Assembly (NCBI GenBank): GCA_030263455.1
Contig: SZOZ01000009.1
Coordinates: forward strand, 124,001-188,000
Source: Synechococcales cyanobacterium CNB
GTDB taxonomy: Bacteria; Planctomycetota; Phycisphaerae; Phycisphaerales; UBA1924
DNA: 64,000 nt
Direction of reading: 5' to 3'
Shown: in pieces, positions 1 through 8,354 of the stretch
Layout of the letters: the number at the start of each line of letters is the position of its first letter
How positions within the stretch are numbered: the stretch's first letter is position 1
Notes under the pieces: model-generated
The model's database searches: none
What the model was told of the DNA's origin: nothing
Seen by the model: the letters and a program-made list of their open reading frames with translations, nothing else
Program-made: the position numbers and the translations under genes

Positions 1-484
1 GCTCGGCGGCGGCCTCGGCCTCTCGCTGGGCGTCGCGCCGCCCGCGGACGTAGCCGAACCAGACGTAGGCGAGGAGGGCGAGCAGCATGAGCGTCCCGTG
101 CCAGCGCTCGAGCCGCCCGCCGGAGGTGAGCGCGATCCACGGCACGCAGGCCACCGCGATCACGATGAAGGTCTCGCGGCGGACCAGGTCCAGTTTCAGG
201 GCGATGGGGCAGATGAGCGAGGCGACGCCGAGGATGAGGGCGATGTTGCAGATGTTGCTGCCGACGACGTTGCCGACGGCGATGTCAGCGCTGCCGCGCA
301 CGGCGGCTGTCACCGACGTGGCGAGTTCCGGCGTCGAGGTGCCGAACCCGACGATGGTCAGGCCGATGAAGAACGACGACACGCCCATCCGCTTCGCCAG
401 CGACGCGGCGCCGCGCACCAGCCCCTCCGCCCCCAGCGTGAGCACCAGGAGCGACCCCGCCAGCAGCCCGAGTTGCACCAGCAT
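1..484 (-). CDS. Sodium/calcium exchanger (CaCA) family membrane protein, partial
   Basis: N-terminal 161 residues of a cation/Ca2+ antiporter of the YrbG-like CaCA family; the gene runs off the left edge of the window. The alpha-1 repeat is clear: GFGTSTPELATS, then GNVVGSNICNIALILG, the paired acidic/Asn motifs that line the ion path in this family. Hydrophobic segments cover about residues 1-18, 37-50, 73-95 and 103-118, followed by a charged cytoplasmic stretch. The ATG at 484 is supported by homology from the first residues. It lies 54 nt downstream of phosphofructokinase on the same strand, so the two may be co-transcribed. The transported ion cannot be told from half a protein. Confidence 0.88.
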   Translation of the reverse strand, partial: MLVQLGLLAGSLLVLTLGAEGLVRGAASLAKRMGVSSFFIGLTIVGFGTSTPELATSVTAAVRGSADIAVGNVVGSNICNIALILGVASLICPIALKLDLVRRETFIVIAVACVPWIALTSGGRLERWHGTLMLLALLAYVWFGYVRGRRDAQREAEAAAE

Positions 485-538
485 CTTCCACCCCCGAGCG
501 CTGCGGCGCGCAAGCGCACAACGCTTCTCGCTGGAATG

Positions 539-1639
539 CTACTCCCGCTGTCCGAAACTCGTCCCCACCGCCCGCGCCGCCGCGAGCAGCGGCTCGGTCG
601 GCTCGATCAGACGCTGCCTCCCCGCCGCTTCGAGCAGGTCGATGTCCCCCAGCCGCCCGCCCTGCATCACGATCAGCCGGTTCATGCGCCCGGCCTGCAG
701 GAGGTCGAGCGCGCGGTCGCCGAACTGCGTCGCCAGCACACGGTCCGCGGCCACGGGCGTTCCGCCGCGCTGGACGTGCCCGAGCACGACGTAGCGCGAC
801 TCGATGCCTGTGCGGTTCTCGATCTCGCCCGCGAGCCACCGCCCGATGCCGCCGAGGCGGATCGGGTCCGGGCTGGTCGGATCGACGCGTTCGACCATGC
901 GCTCGCCGCCGAGGGGCTTGGCGCCCTCCGCGCAGCAGACGATCGAGAACCGCTTCCCGCGCTGCCGGCGCTCGACGATCCCGCTCGCCACCGCGTCGAG
1001 GTCGAAGGGTATCTCTGGGACGAGGATCACGTCCGCGCCGGCCGCGATGCCCGAGTGGAGCGCGATCCAGCCGGCGTTGCGACCCATGACCTCGACGACC
1101 ATCACGCGGTGGTGGCTCGCGGCGGTGGTGCGCACGCGGTCCATCGCTTCGGTGGCGGTCTGCACGGCGGTCTGGAAGCCGAAGGTGATCTCGGTCCCCC
1201 AGAGGTCGTTGTCGATCGTCTTGGGTACACCGACACAGGGCACGCCGCGCTCGGCGAACGGAGCGGCGCACGCCATCGTGCCGTCGCCGCCGATGACGAC
1301 GAGGGCGTCAAGGCCGTGATCTCGCACGTGGCGCATGCACAGGTCGGTGACGTCCTCGAACTTCGGCGTGCCGTCGGGGTTGCGGCCGGTGGCGAACCGG
1401 CAGGGGTTGGCACGGTTGTTCGACCCGAGGATCGTGCCGCCGGTGTGGAGGATGTTCGAGACGTCCTCGTCGGTGAGGGGTCTCACCCGATTCTCGATGA
1501 GGCCGAGGAATCCATCCTCGATGCCGATCACGTCGATGCCGTCGCGGAGGGCGTCCTTGACCACGGCCCGGATGACGGCGTTCAGCCCCGGACAGTCCCC
1601 GCCCCCCGTCAGCACGCCGATTCGGCCGATCTCGCCCAT
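539..1639 (-). CDS. pfkA: 6-phosphofructokinase
   Basis: 366-residue glycolytic kinase phosphorylating fructose 6-phosphate. Visible motifs are the N-terminal GVLTGGGDCPGLNA, the phosphoryl-donor loop GGDGT, PKTIDND with the catalytic Asp, EVMGRNAGW and GHVQRGG. The donor-site pair is Gly in GGDGT with Lys in PKTIDND. In this family Gly/Gly is typical of ATP enzymes and Asp/Lys of PPi enzymes; Gly/Lys is known from the actinobacterial-type group III, where ATP use is documented. ATP is therefore more likely, but the pair leaves room for doubt. There is no Shine-Dalgarno; TACGAT sits 6 nt before the ATG, suggesting a leaderless transcript. Confidence 0.95.
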   Translation of the reverse strand: MGEIGRIGVLTGGGDCPGLNAVIRAVVKDALRDGIDVIGIEDGFLGLIENRVRPLTDEDVSNILHTGGTILGSNNRANPCRFATGRNPDGTPKFEDVTDLCMRHVRDHGLDALVVIGGDGTMACAAPFAERGVPCVGVPKTIDNDLWGTEITFGFQTAVQTATEAMDRVRTTAASHHRVMVVEVMGRNAGWIALHSGIAAGADVILVPEIPFDLDAVASGIVERRQRGKRFSIVCCAEGAKPLGGERMVERVDPTSPDPIRLGGIGRWLAGEIENRTGIESRYVVLGHVQRGGTPVAADRVLATQFGDRALDLLQAGRMNRLIVMQGGRLGDIDLLEAAGRQRLIEPTEPLLAAARAVGTSFGQRE

Positions 1640-1780
1640 TCGTGGATCGTAATACCTCCGACGCCGGTATGCCGAAGGGGCAATGATTGTCTGTCCGGGG
1701 CGTTCTGCCTGCTGGCCGTTGCTCCCGCGGCGGGCGGCCGTGCGCCCCCCGTCCGTGGCCCGCTTTCGAGGGAATCGACC

Positions 1781-2692
1781 ATGACCCGCAGCAAGACGAT
1801 CCTGGTGGCGTTCGGAGTGGTTGCCGCGGCCGGACTGGCTATCGCCATCCAGCCGGTGCTGACGAAACCGAAACTGGAGCCTCTGTCGCCGGTCACGCTC
1901 GACGACGAGCCTGCCCAGGAGCCGACACCCGCCCCCGTGCGCCGAGCGGCTCCGGCACCGATCGCGGCCGCACCGGCCGATGAACGTCCGTCCCCGGGAC
2001 CCGGACCCGAGGGGTTCGGTCGCTTCGGACCCGGCGAGTTCCCGATGATGTTCGGCGAGGGGCGCGGCCCCGGCCCCGAGGGCTGGCGCGGCGAAGACGG
2101 CCGCCCGCGGTGGGGCGAAGGGCGCGACCTGACCGAGGAGGAACGCGCCGCGATGCGCGCCCGCGGCGAGCAGATGCGCGCCCAGGTGGAAGAGCAGATG
2201 CTGCGCACGTTCGATCTCGACGGCGACGGCGCACTCTCGGATGCCGAGCGCCAGGCCGCGCGCGAAGCCTTCGAGATCATCCGCGAGGAAATGCGCGCCC
2301 AGAACGAGGCGCGAATGCTTGCCCGGTTCGACACCGACGGCGACGGCGTGCTCTCCGACGACGAGCGGCGCACCATGCGCGAAACGATGCGGCGCGAGGG
2401 CGAGGAGCGACGGGCCGCGATGCTCGCCGAGTTCGATCTGGACGGCGACGGACGGCTGAACGAGCGTGAACGCGATCTGATGCGGCAGGCGCAGCGCGCC
2501 CGCGACGCGGAGCGGCGTGCCTTCCGTCGCATCGACACCAACGGCGACGGCGTGATCGACGCGGGTGAGGCCGCTCGGGCAGTGGACCGCGTGAACGCGG
2601 GCGACACCAGCGCGGACTTCAATGGCGACGGCACGGTGGACCAGCGGGACGCGGTGTTCGTGCTGGAACTGGCCCGCCGCGGCAGCCTGTAG
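1781..2692 (+). CDS. Exported EF-hand calcium-binding protein
   Basis: 303 residues. The start is the ATG preceded by GAGGGA at 7 nt; the open frame continues far upstream but only as a shadow. An N-terminal hydrophobic segment (about residues 6-23) is a signal peptide or anchor, then a Pro/Ala and Gly/Pro-rich linker to about residue 115, then five EF-hand loops: DLDGDGALSDAE, DTDGDGVLSDDE, DLDGDGRLNERE, DTNGDGVIDAGE and DFNGDGTVDQRD. Each keeps the D-x-[DN]-x-D-G pattern, so calcium binding is likely. The helices between loops are very rich in Arg and Glu. The last loop resembles a dockerin half. The specific role is unknown. Confidence 0.85.
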   Translation: MTRSKTILVAFGVVAAAGLAIAIQPVLTKPKLEPLSPVTLDDEPAQEPTPAPVRRAAPAPIAAAPADERPSPGPGPEGFGRFGPGEFPMMFGEGRGPGPEGWRGEDGRPRWGEGRDLTEEERAAMRARGEQMRAQVEEQMLRTFDLDGDGALSDAERQAAREAFEIIREEMRAQNEARMLARFDTDGDGVLSDDERRTMRETMRREGEERRAAMLAEFDLDGDGRLNERERDLMRQAQRARDAERRAFRRIDTNGDGVIDAGEAARAVDRVNAGDTSADFNGDGTVDQRDAVFVLELARRGSL

Positions 2693-2707
2693 GACGCTGC
2701 CCGGCGA

Positions 2708-3430
2708 TCATCCGGGGCTTGGCACGAGGATCGTCCGGCCGTTCTCGGCGTCGCGCTCGCCGATGATGCACTCGACGACAACCGCCGCGACCTGCTCCGG
2801 CGTGAGACACTCGCGCGGCGGGAGGTCGCCCGGTGTGAACATCGAACGCAGCATCGGCGTCTCGACCGCGCCGGGTGCGACGGAGAACGCGCGGAGGCCG
2901 AAGGGCGCCCCCTCGTTCGCGCAGGCGCGGGCGAGCGTGTTCAGCGACGCCTTGGCCGCGCCGTAGACGCCGAGGCCGGGGTACGGATCGACGGAGGCGA
3001 CGCTCGACACGAAGACGATGCAGCCCCCCCCCTGTCGGACAAAGAGCGGCCAAGCGGCGGCGGCGAGCCACGCCGGGCCGAGGGCGTTGACCTCGAACGT
3101 GCGACGCACGTCTTGTGCCGAGTGCTCGCCCACGCCGCGCAGTTCCGCCATGCCGGCATTGCTGACGAGCGCGTCGAGCCGCCCGAACGACGCCGCGGCC
3201 GCGACGACCGCCCCTGCGCACGCCGTCGGATCGCTCACGTCCGCGCAATGCGTCCGCCACGCGATGCCTCGCTCACCGGGGAGCATCGCGCCCGTTTTCT
3301 CAAGCGGTTCGGCACGACGGCCGACGAGCAGCAGCCGGTAGCCGCGCTCGGCGAGTTGCAGGGCGATCGCGCGGCCGATGCCCGATCCCGCGCCGGTCAC
3401 CAACGCCGCAGGCCTGTTGTCGCTCGCCAT
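2708..3430 (-). CDS. Short-chain dehydrogenase/reductase
   Basis: 240-residue Rossmann-fold oxidoreductase of the classical SDR family. It shows the cofactor motif TGAGSGIG near the N terminus, SNAG, and the catalytic Ser and YxxxK (SSVASVD then YGAAK). An Arg in LLLVGRRAE after beta-2 favours NADP(H). The substrate cannot be told. It follows trpF on the same strand by 17 nt and probably shares its transcript, though no tryptophan-pathway role is implied. A 9-nt C run at 3024-3032 lies in frame and encodes glycines before the catalytic region; slippage there would destroy the protein. Confidence 0.9.
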   Translation of the reverse strand: MASDNRPAALVTGAGSGIGRAIALQLAERGYRLLLVGRRAEPLEKTGAMLPGERGIAWRTHCADVSDPTACAGAVVAAAASFGRLDALVSNAGMAELRGVGEHSAQDVRRTFEVNALGPAWLAAAAWPLFVRQGGGCIVFVSSVASVDPYPGLGVYGAAKASLNTLARACANEGAPFGLRAFSVAPGAVETPMLRSMFTPGDLPPRECLTPEQVAAVVVECIIGERDAENGRTILVPSPG

Positions 3431-3447
3431 CTCGTTCTTCCCGCGGC

Positions 3448-4089
3448 TCAGCCGAACAGGGCCGCGTCCGCGCGGCGCACGGCCCGGCAGAACGCCGCTA
3501 TCTTCGCGTGGTCCTTCACGCCCGGCGACGACTCAACACCGCTCGACACGTCCACCGCGTAGGGCCGGCATGCGGTGATCGCCTCGCCGACGTTCTCCGG
3601 CGTCAGGCCCCCGGCGATGATGACGGGCTTGCGGACGGAACGCATGTGCGGCGCGAGCGCGTTCCAGTCGAACGCCTCGCCCGTGCCGCCCGCCGAGCCG
3701 TCCACGAGGATCGCGTCCACTTCCTCGACGGCATCCCACCGTTTCAGGTCACGCTCGATGGTGTCGGCGCGGAAACGGACGGCGCGAATGACACCCGGCC
3801 CGCAGTCTCGCACCAGGCTCTCCGGCTCGCTGCCGTGCAGTTGTGTCCACGCGGTCGGACACTGCTGCTCGATCTCGAGAAACTCGTCGATCGTCGAATC
3901 GCGCAGCACGGCGACAGTGCCGACCATCGGCGGCAGGCACGACATGATCTCGAACGCCTCGTCCGGAGCGATGTATCGAGGCGTGCCGCGCACGAACACG
4001 AACCCGATCGCGTCCGAGCCCGCCTCGGCGGCTGCCAGCGCGGCATCCAGGTCCCGGATGCCGCATACTTTGACGCGTGTTCGTGGCAC
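3448..4089 (-). CDS. trpF: Phosphoribosylanthranilate isomerase
   Basis: 213 residues, a normal length for TrpF, which catalyses the Amadori rearrangement of phosphoribosylanthranilate in tryptophan synthesis. Motifs in order: VKVCGIR with the catalytic Cys, QLHG, LVDGSAGGTGEAFDW with the catalytic Asp and a phosphate loop, IIAGGLTPENV, and VDVSSGVESSPGVKD. The start is GTG, chosen because family members begin 6-8 residues before VKVCG. No other trp gene is in the window, so the pathway is dispersed. A promoter-like pair lies about 90 nt upstream. Confidence 0.95.
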   Translation of the reverse strand: MPRTRVKVCGIRDLDAALAAAEAGSDAIGFVFVRGTPRYIAPDEAFEIMSCLPPMVGTVAVLRDSTIDEFLEIEQQCPTAWTQLHGSEPESLVRDCGPGVIRAVRFRADTIERDLKRWDAVEEVDAILVDGSAGGTGEAFDWNALAPHMRSVRKPVIIAGGLTPENVGEAITACRPYAVDVSSGVESSPGVKDHAKIAAFCRAVRRADAALFG

Positions 4090-4179
4090 GGGCTGGACCT
4101 TTCCGGAAGGGCAAAGGGAGGAAGATCGAACGCGAAGGGCGCGAGCCGGGCGAAGGGATCGGCAAGAGGGGCGACCTCA

Positions 4180-4208
4180 AGCATAATCCGCCCCCGTCAC
4201 TCCGTCAC
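4180..4208 (-). promoter_or_regulatory. Putative sigma70 promoter for trpF
   Basis: On the minus strand GTGACG (-35) is followed by 17 nt and TATGCT (-10), giving a leader of about 84 nt before the GTG of trpF. The -10 matches five of six consensus bases (TATAAT is the consensus, so TAT-CT differs at one central position) and the -35 matches four. It overlaps the 3' end of the rhomboid gene by a few bases. Confidence 0.5.
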
Positions 4209-5356
4209 CCCAGTTCATCCAGCAGTTCGCGGGCGAGCGTCCGTTCCTCGTCGCGGGCGAGCGCGTCGTGCAGCCCATCGAGGAGCGCTCGTGCCGCCAC
4301 CGGATCGTTCAGGTAGCGCGTGTTGATGAGCGCGAGCATGAGTCGCACGGTCGGCGCTTCGGCGTCGCTGGGATAGCCGCCGAGGAATCGCTCGTAGGCA
4401 ATGGCGGCCGTCGCGTGGTCGCCCGCGGCAAAGAGGTGGTTGGCGACGTCGTACTGCGTGCGCCGGGTGAGCGTGACCGCTGCGGGCTTGTCGCCGAACT
4501 CGCGGAGCAGGTCGCGGTACGCCGCCGCCGCGGCGGCCATGTCCCCCGACGCGGCGGCCGTCGAGACCCTCGCCCGCGCCTCGGCCGCGGGGTCCGGCGG
4601 AGCATCGGCCGTGGCCTTCACCCTTCGCTCGGCCTGCTCTCGCTCGCGCCGCCGAGCGTGCTCCACCTCGCGGAACTGTCGCCGGCGCGCCGCCTGCCGG
4701 CCGATCGTGAACAGGTCGTACGGCTCGCGCTGGATCGCCCGCGTCCACAGCAGCGCCACGCTGACCAGGATGCCAAACCCGTACCCCGCGAGGTGCGCCT
4801 CATACGCAACCTGGCTCACGCGGCCCGTCCGCAACATCGGCACGAAGTCCCAGAAGATGGCGAACGCGATGAACCACCACGCCGGGATCATGAACACACC
4901 GATGAAAAAGAAGATGATGAGCGTGCGCACGTGCGTGCGCGGAAAGAGCACGAGGTACGCCCCGGTCACCGCCGAGATCGCCCCGGACGCCCCCACCACC
5001 GGGGCGGGCGACGCGGCGACGTGCCCCAGCCCCGCAGCCGCCGCCGCCACGAGATAGAACGCCGTGAACCCGAGCCGCCCGATCCGGTCCTCCACGTTCG
5101 GCCCGAAGACCCAAAGGAAGAGCAGGTTGCCCAGCAGGTGAACCGGACCTGCGTGCAGGAAGGCGTAGGTCACCCACGACCACGCCCCGGACCCGCGCGA
5201 CAGGTGCAGCGTCGCCATCGCACGCTCGTGCAGCGCTGGCGCGAAAGCCGCCAGCAGCACCATCGCGATGAACACCACCGCGTTGGAAGCGATGAGCGCG
5301 TGCGTCACCAGCGTGGGGCGGCGACGGGGGCGATCTGTGCCCAGCGGCAGGAACAC
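4205..5356 (-). CDS. Rhomboid family intramembrane serine protease with TPR-like tail
   Basis: 383 residues if started at GTG 5356. That start gives FLPLGTDRPRRRPTLVTHAL, a usual rhomboid N terminus, and TACCAT lies 6 nt before it. A longer frame begins at ATG 5416. About six membrane segments lie in the first 200 residues. Active-site features are HAGPVHLLGN, the serine motif GASGA and the catalytic His in AHLAGYGFG. The cytosolic C-terminal part has an Arg/Glu-rich coiled stretch and then an Ala-rich helical region resembling tetratricopeptide repeats, probably for partner binding. Substrates are unknown. It is divergent from citrate synthase. Confidence 0.9.
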   Translation of the reverse strand: MFLPLGTDRPRRRPTLVTHALIASNAVVFIAMVLLAAFAPALHERAMATLHLSRGSGAWSWVTYAFLHAGPVHLLGNLLFLWVFGPNVEDRIGRLGFTAFYLVAAAAAGLGHVAASPAPVVGASGAISAVTGAYLVLFPRTHVRTLIIFFFIGVFMIPAWWFIAFAIFWDFVPMLRTGRVSQVAYEAHLAGYGFGILVSVALLWTRAIQREPYDLFTIGRQAARRRQFREVEHARRREREQAERRVKATADAPPDPAAEARARVSTAAASGDMAAAAAAYRDLLREFGDKPAAVTLTRRTQYDVANHLFAAGDHATAAIAYERFLGGYPSDAEAPTVRLMLALINTRYLNDPVAARALLDGLHDALARDEERTLARELLDELG

Positions 5357-5493
5357 CGAGGCATGGTACGGCTTGGTGCGCCGGAACTCCCCCGCGTGGC
5401 CCGATCTGCTCCGCATCCCCTATAGTCCCCCCACGCCGCGGGCGGTGGCCGCGGCCCGGCACGACGACCAACGAGCAGCAGAGGGAGTGCCCC

Positions 5494-6624
5494 ATGACGG
5501 AGTACGCCAAGGGCCTTGAGGGAGTGATCGCCGCCGAGTCGCAGATGTCCTTCATCGACGGCCAGAAGGGCGTCCTCGAATACGTCGGCATCCCGATCGG
5601 GGAGCTCTCCAGTAAGTCCACCTTCGAGGAGACCGTCTTCCTCCTCTGGAACCTCCGCCTGCCCAGAAAGGCCGAACTCGACGAGTTCAGCCGCCGACTC
5701 CGAGCGTGCTACGCGCTCCCCGAGGGCTTCGAGCAGCGCATCCTCTCGACTCCCAAGACCGCCCAGCCGATGCACGCCCTGCGCACGCTCGTCAGCGCGC
5801 TCTCGCTTCACGACCCCAACCCGAACGCCAACGACGTGGACTCCGCCCGCGACAAGTCCCTCAAAATCCTCGGCCACGCCCCCACCATCGTCGCCTCTTT
5901 CGACCGCCACCGGCGTGGACTGCCACTCGTCCCTCCGGACCCTTCTCTTCCCTTCGCCGACAACTTCCTCTACATGCTCAACGGCGAGAAGCCCACGCCC
6001 ACAATGGCCCGCGCCTTCGACGTCTGCATGATCCTCCACGCCGACCACGGCTTTAACAACTCGACCTTCACGGCCCGCGTCATCATCTCCACCCTCAGCG
6101 ACGTCTACTCCGCCCTCACCGGCGCGATCGGATCGCTCCGCGGCCCGCTGCACGGCGGCGCGAACGAGGGCGTCATGCACATGCTCAATGAGATCCCCTC
6201 CCTCGACGCCGTCGAACCCTACATCATGGGCAAGATCGAGCGCAAGGAGAAGATCATGGGCTTCGGCCACCGGGTCTACAAGGCCAAGGACCCACGCGCG
6301 ACGGACTTGCAGAAACTGGCGAAGAAACTGGCCGAGGACACCGGCAACACCGACCTCTTCGCCAAGAGCCAGCGGATCGAGGAGATCATGGCCCGCGAAC
6401 TGGCCGCCAAGGGCATCTACCCCAACGTGGACTTCTACTCGGCCACCACGTACCACTGCATCGGCCTGAAGCTCGACCTCTTCACCCCCATGTTCGCCCT
6501 CAGCCGCCTCGCCGGCTGGAGCGGGCACATCCTCGAACAACTCGCCGACAACCGCCTCTTCAGGCCCAAGGCCCTCTACGTCGGCCCGCACGACCAGCCG
6601 TACGTGGCGATGGAGAAGCGGTAA
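5494..6624 (+). CDS. gltA: Citrate synthase
   Basis: 376-residue enzyme condensing oxaloacetate and acetyl-CoA at the entry of the TCA cycle. Its length matches the short, dimeric (type I-like) bacterial citrate/2-methylcitrate synthases. Catalytic residues are visible: His in GPLHGGANE, His in GFGHRVYK and Asp in YPNVDFYSA. The ATG is preceded by GAGGGAG at a good distance, and TATAGT at 5421-5426 may be the -10 of its promoter. A 2-methylcitrate synthase role cannot be excluded, but no prp genes are near. Confidence 0.95.
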   Translation: MTEYAKGLEGVIAAESQMSFIDGQKGVLEYVGIPIGELSSKSTFEETVFLLWNLRLPRKAELDEFSRRLRACYALPEGFEQRILSTPKTAQPMHALRTLVSALSLHDPNPNANDVDSARDKSLKILGHAPTIVASFDRHRRGLPLVPPDPSLPFADNFLYMLNGEKPTPTMARAFDVCMILHADHGFNNSTFTARVIISTLSDVYSALTGAIGSLRGPLHGGANEGVMHMLNEIPSLDAVEPYIMGKIERKEKIMGFGHRVYKAKDPRATDLQKLAKKLAEDTGNTDLFAKSQRIEEIMARELAAKGIYPNVDFYSATTYHCIGLKLDLFTPMFALSRLAGWSGHILEQLADNRLFRPKALYVGPHDQPYVAMEKR

Positions 6625-6885
6625 GCAGTTGTGCGAGAAGGAGATCGCAGGACATGTCCCAGGTGGTTCTGCACCGGGCCATGGGTCAATCCCCGCATAC
6701 CACTTCGATGGCTGCGAGACGGGTAGGTTGCGAGTCGCCGGTCAGTCAACCCCAAACCTCGGATTCGCCTACGGGGAATCCCTTGCTTCCCTGCCCAATC
6801 GAGTCAGAGGGGGTGTTGAGCCGTTCCAATGGGGCGAACTCCGGGTCTGAGCAAGCCGCCACACCAAGCCTGTCGATCTGTAGGT
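6625..6885 (+). other. Gene-free stretch before the toxin-antitoxin pair
   Basis: About 260 nt with visibly lower G+C than the flanking genes. Short open frames here have poor codon bias and no recognisable product. No terminator is seen after gltA. The change in composition marks the left edge of the toxin-antitoxin segment. Confidence 0.5.
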
Positions 6886-7590
6886 ATGATGCACAAGGGC
6901 CCGACGGAGAGTACTGTGAGGACGATGATCGGAGTAGGCTCGTATGGCATCCCCGAAGCGGCCCGCTTCGCGCACGTGAATGTGCGCACCGCGAATCGTT
7001 GGATGACCGGGTCCGGTGAAGGGCGGCGCGATCGGCTATTTCAGCCCGACCTCCCCCCTGTGAAGGGTAGACACGCGGTCTCGTTTTTGGATCTGATCGA
7101 CCTCCTCGTCGTCGGGCGCTTCCGCGAGGCGGGGATTTCTCTACAGACGATTCGGCGCGTCTATTCACAACTCCGCAAGTCCCTTGACACACCGCACCCG
7201 TTCGGTCATCAAAGGCTTCTCACCGATGGGCGAACTGTCTTCATGGAGACCCTCGACCACGTCGGTGACCGACTTCTCGAAGAAGTGCTCACTGGACAGA
7301 GAGCAATGCCGGAGATACTGAAGCCGTACTTGAAGCAAGTCGAGTACGCACGGGACACCCAGACTGCCACGCGATGGAATATCGCGCACGGGGTCGTGAT
7401 TGACCCTGCTCGATCGTTTGGCAAGCCCGTTATCGCCGCCGAAGGCACGACTACGTTCGTTCTCGCCCGCTCGTACTACGCCAACGATGAAAACGTGGAC
7501 CTCGTCGCTGACCTGTTCGACGTGTCGCCAGCGGCGGTCCAGCAGGCCGTTGCGTTCGAGCGCGACTACGCCGGTGGAATCGCCGCTTAA
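6886..7590 (+). CDS. VapB45-like antitoxin (DUF433 family)
   Basis: 234 residues from ATG 6886. An alternative GTG at 6916, with GGAGA 5 nt before it, has the better ribosome site. The N-terminal half carries a helix-turn-helix-like stretch (YGIPEAARFAHVNVRTANRW); the C-terminal third has the DUF433-like region ending in VDLVADLFDVSPAAVQQAV. This two-part build matches the long antitoxin of Mycobacterium VapBC45. The stop overlaps the start of the next gene by one base (TAATG), as usual for toxin-antitoxin pairs. Codon use is less G/C biased than neighbours, suggesting transfer. It should neutralise the toxin and probably represses the pair. Confidence 0.75.
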   Translation: MMHKGPTESTVRTMIGVGSYGIPEAARFAHVNVRTANRWMTGSGEGRRDRLFQPDLPPVKGRHAVSFLDLIDLLVVGRFREAGISLQTIRRVYSQLRKSLDTPHPFGHQRLLTDGRTVFMETLDHVGDRLLEEVLTGQRAMPEILKPYLKQVEYARDTQTATRWNIAHGVVIDPARSFGKPVIAAEGTTTFVLARSYYANDENVDLVADLFDVSPAAVQQAVAFERDYAGGIAA

Positions 7591-8018
7591 TGCACTTCTT
7601 CATCGACCGAAACGTGCCGGAGCAGTTGGCCCGAATGCTGGGGTACTACGACCGCAATCACACGGTCATTTACCACGACGATCGCTTCGAGAAAACGACC
7701 GCTGACACTGAGTGGCTGAAACTGATTGCGGGATGGGATCCCGTTCCAGTGGTCATTTCAGGTGACGGTCGCATCCTCAAAAACCCGGCCGAACTTCAAG
7801 TTCTTCGCGACTTGCCGTTGACATTCTTCCTTTTCGCGGGGGCGTGGTTCAATCTTAGATGGTCGGAGTTCGCGTGGAAGGCGATCAAGGTATGGCCGGA
7901 AGTAGTTTCGGCCGCCGCACCCCCTCGTCCGAGCATCTACCGCATCCCGGTTTCAGCACAAAAGGTGGAGTTCATGGCGTTCACCCATAACCTTGGTGCG
8001 AGCCGCCGCCGCGCGTGA
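7590..8018 (+). CDS. VapC45-like PIN-domain toxin
   Basis: 142 residues. It begins MHFFIDRNVPEQLARML, the typical beta-1 and acidic start of PIN-like RNase toxins of the VapC45 group; further acidic residues lie in HDDRFEKTTADTEW and in VISGDGRI. The product is expected to be a metal-dependent RNase. It is translationally coupled to the antitoxin and ends 30 nt from the 3' end of tRNA-Ala. Assignment is from the overall pattern and gene order; catalytic acids were not aligned one by one. Confidence 0.72.
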   Translation: MHFFIDRNVPEQLARMLGYYDRNHTVIYHDDRFEKTTADTEWLKLIAGWDPVPVVISGDGRILKNPAELQVLRDLPLTFFLFAGAWFNLRWSEFAWKAIKVWPEVVSAAAPPRPSIYRIPVSAQKVEFMAFTHNLGASRRRA

Positions 8019-8048
8019 ACGTGTCGCACGAGACGCTATTTCGAGAAG

Positions 8049-8121
8049 TGGAGCGGATGGGAGTCGAACCCACGACCTCATCATTGCGAACGATGCGCTC
8101 TACCAACTGAGCTACCGCCCC
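8049..8121 (-). tRNA. tRNA-Ala (CGC)
   Basis: 73-nt cloverleaf. The acceptor GGGGCGG pairs with CCGCTCC and includes the G3-U70 pair that identifies alanine tRNA. D arm GCTC/GAGC, anticodon loop TTCGCAA (anticodon CGC, reading GCG), T arm GTGGG/CCCAT with loop TTCGACT, discriminator A. No CCA is encoded. Confidence 0.97.
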
Positions 8122-8354
8122 AGTGTCGCCCCGCCGCGGCCGGGGGGCCGGGGCGGGGGGCGGCATTGTACGCCGGGGGGATGGGGGAGTCCCGGAGCAC
8201 GCCGACACGGGCGGAGGCAAGGGCGGCAACGGCCTCACGCCAGCCCGCGCGGGCGAACTACTCCGCGGCGTGGGCGTAGGCTGCAGTGTCGCCATGGGTC
8301 GGGCCGGGGCATTTCTCCCGCGTCGGCAGGCCCAGGATCGCAGGGAGCAATCGC

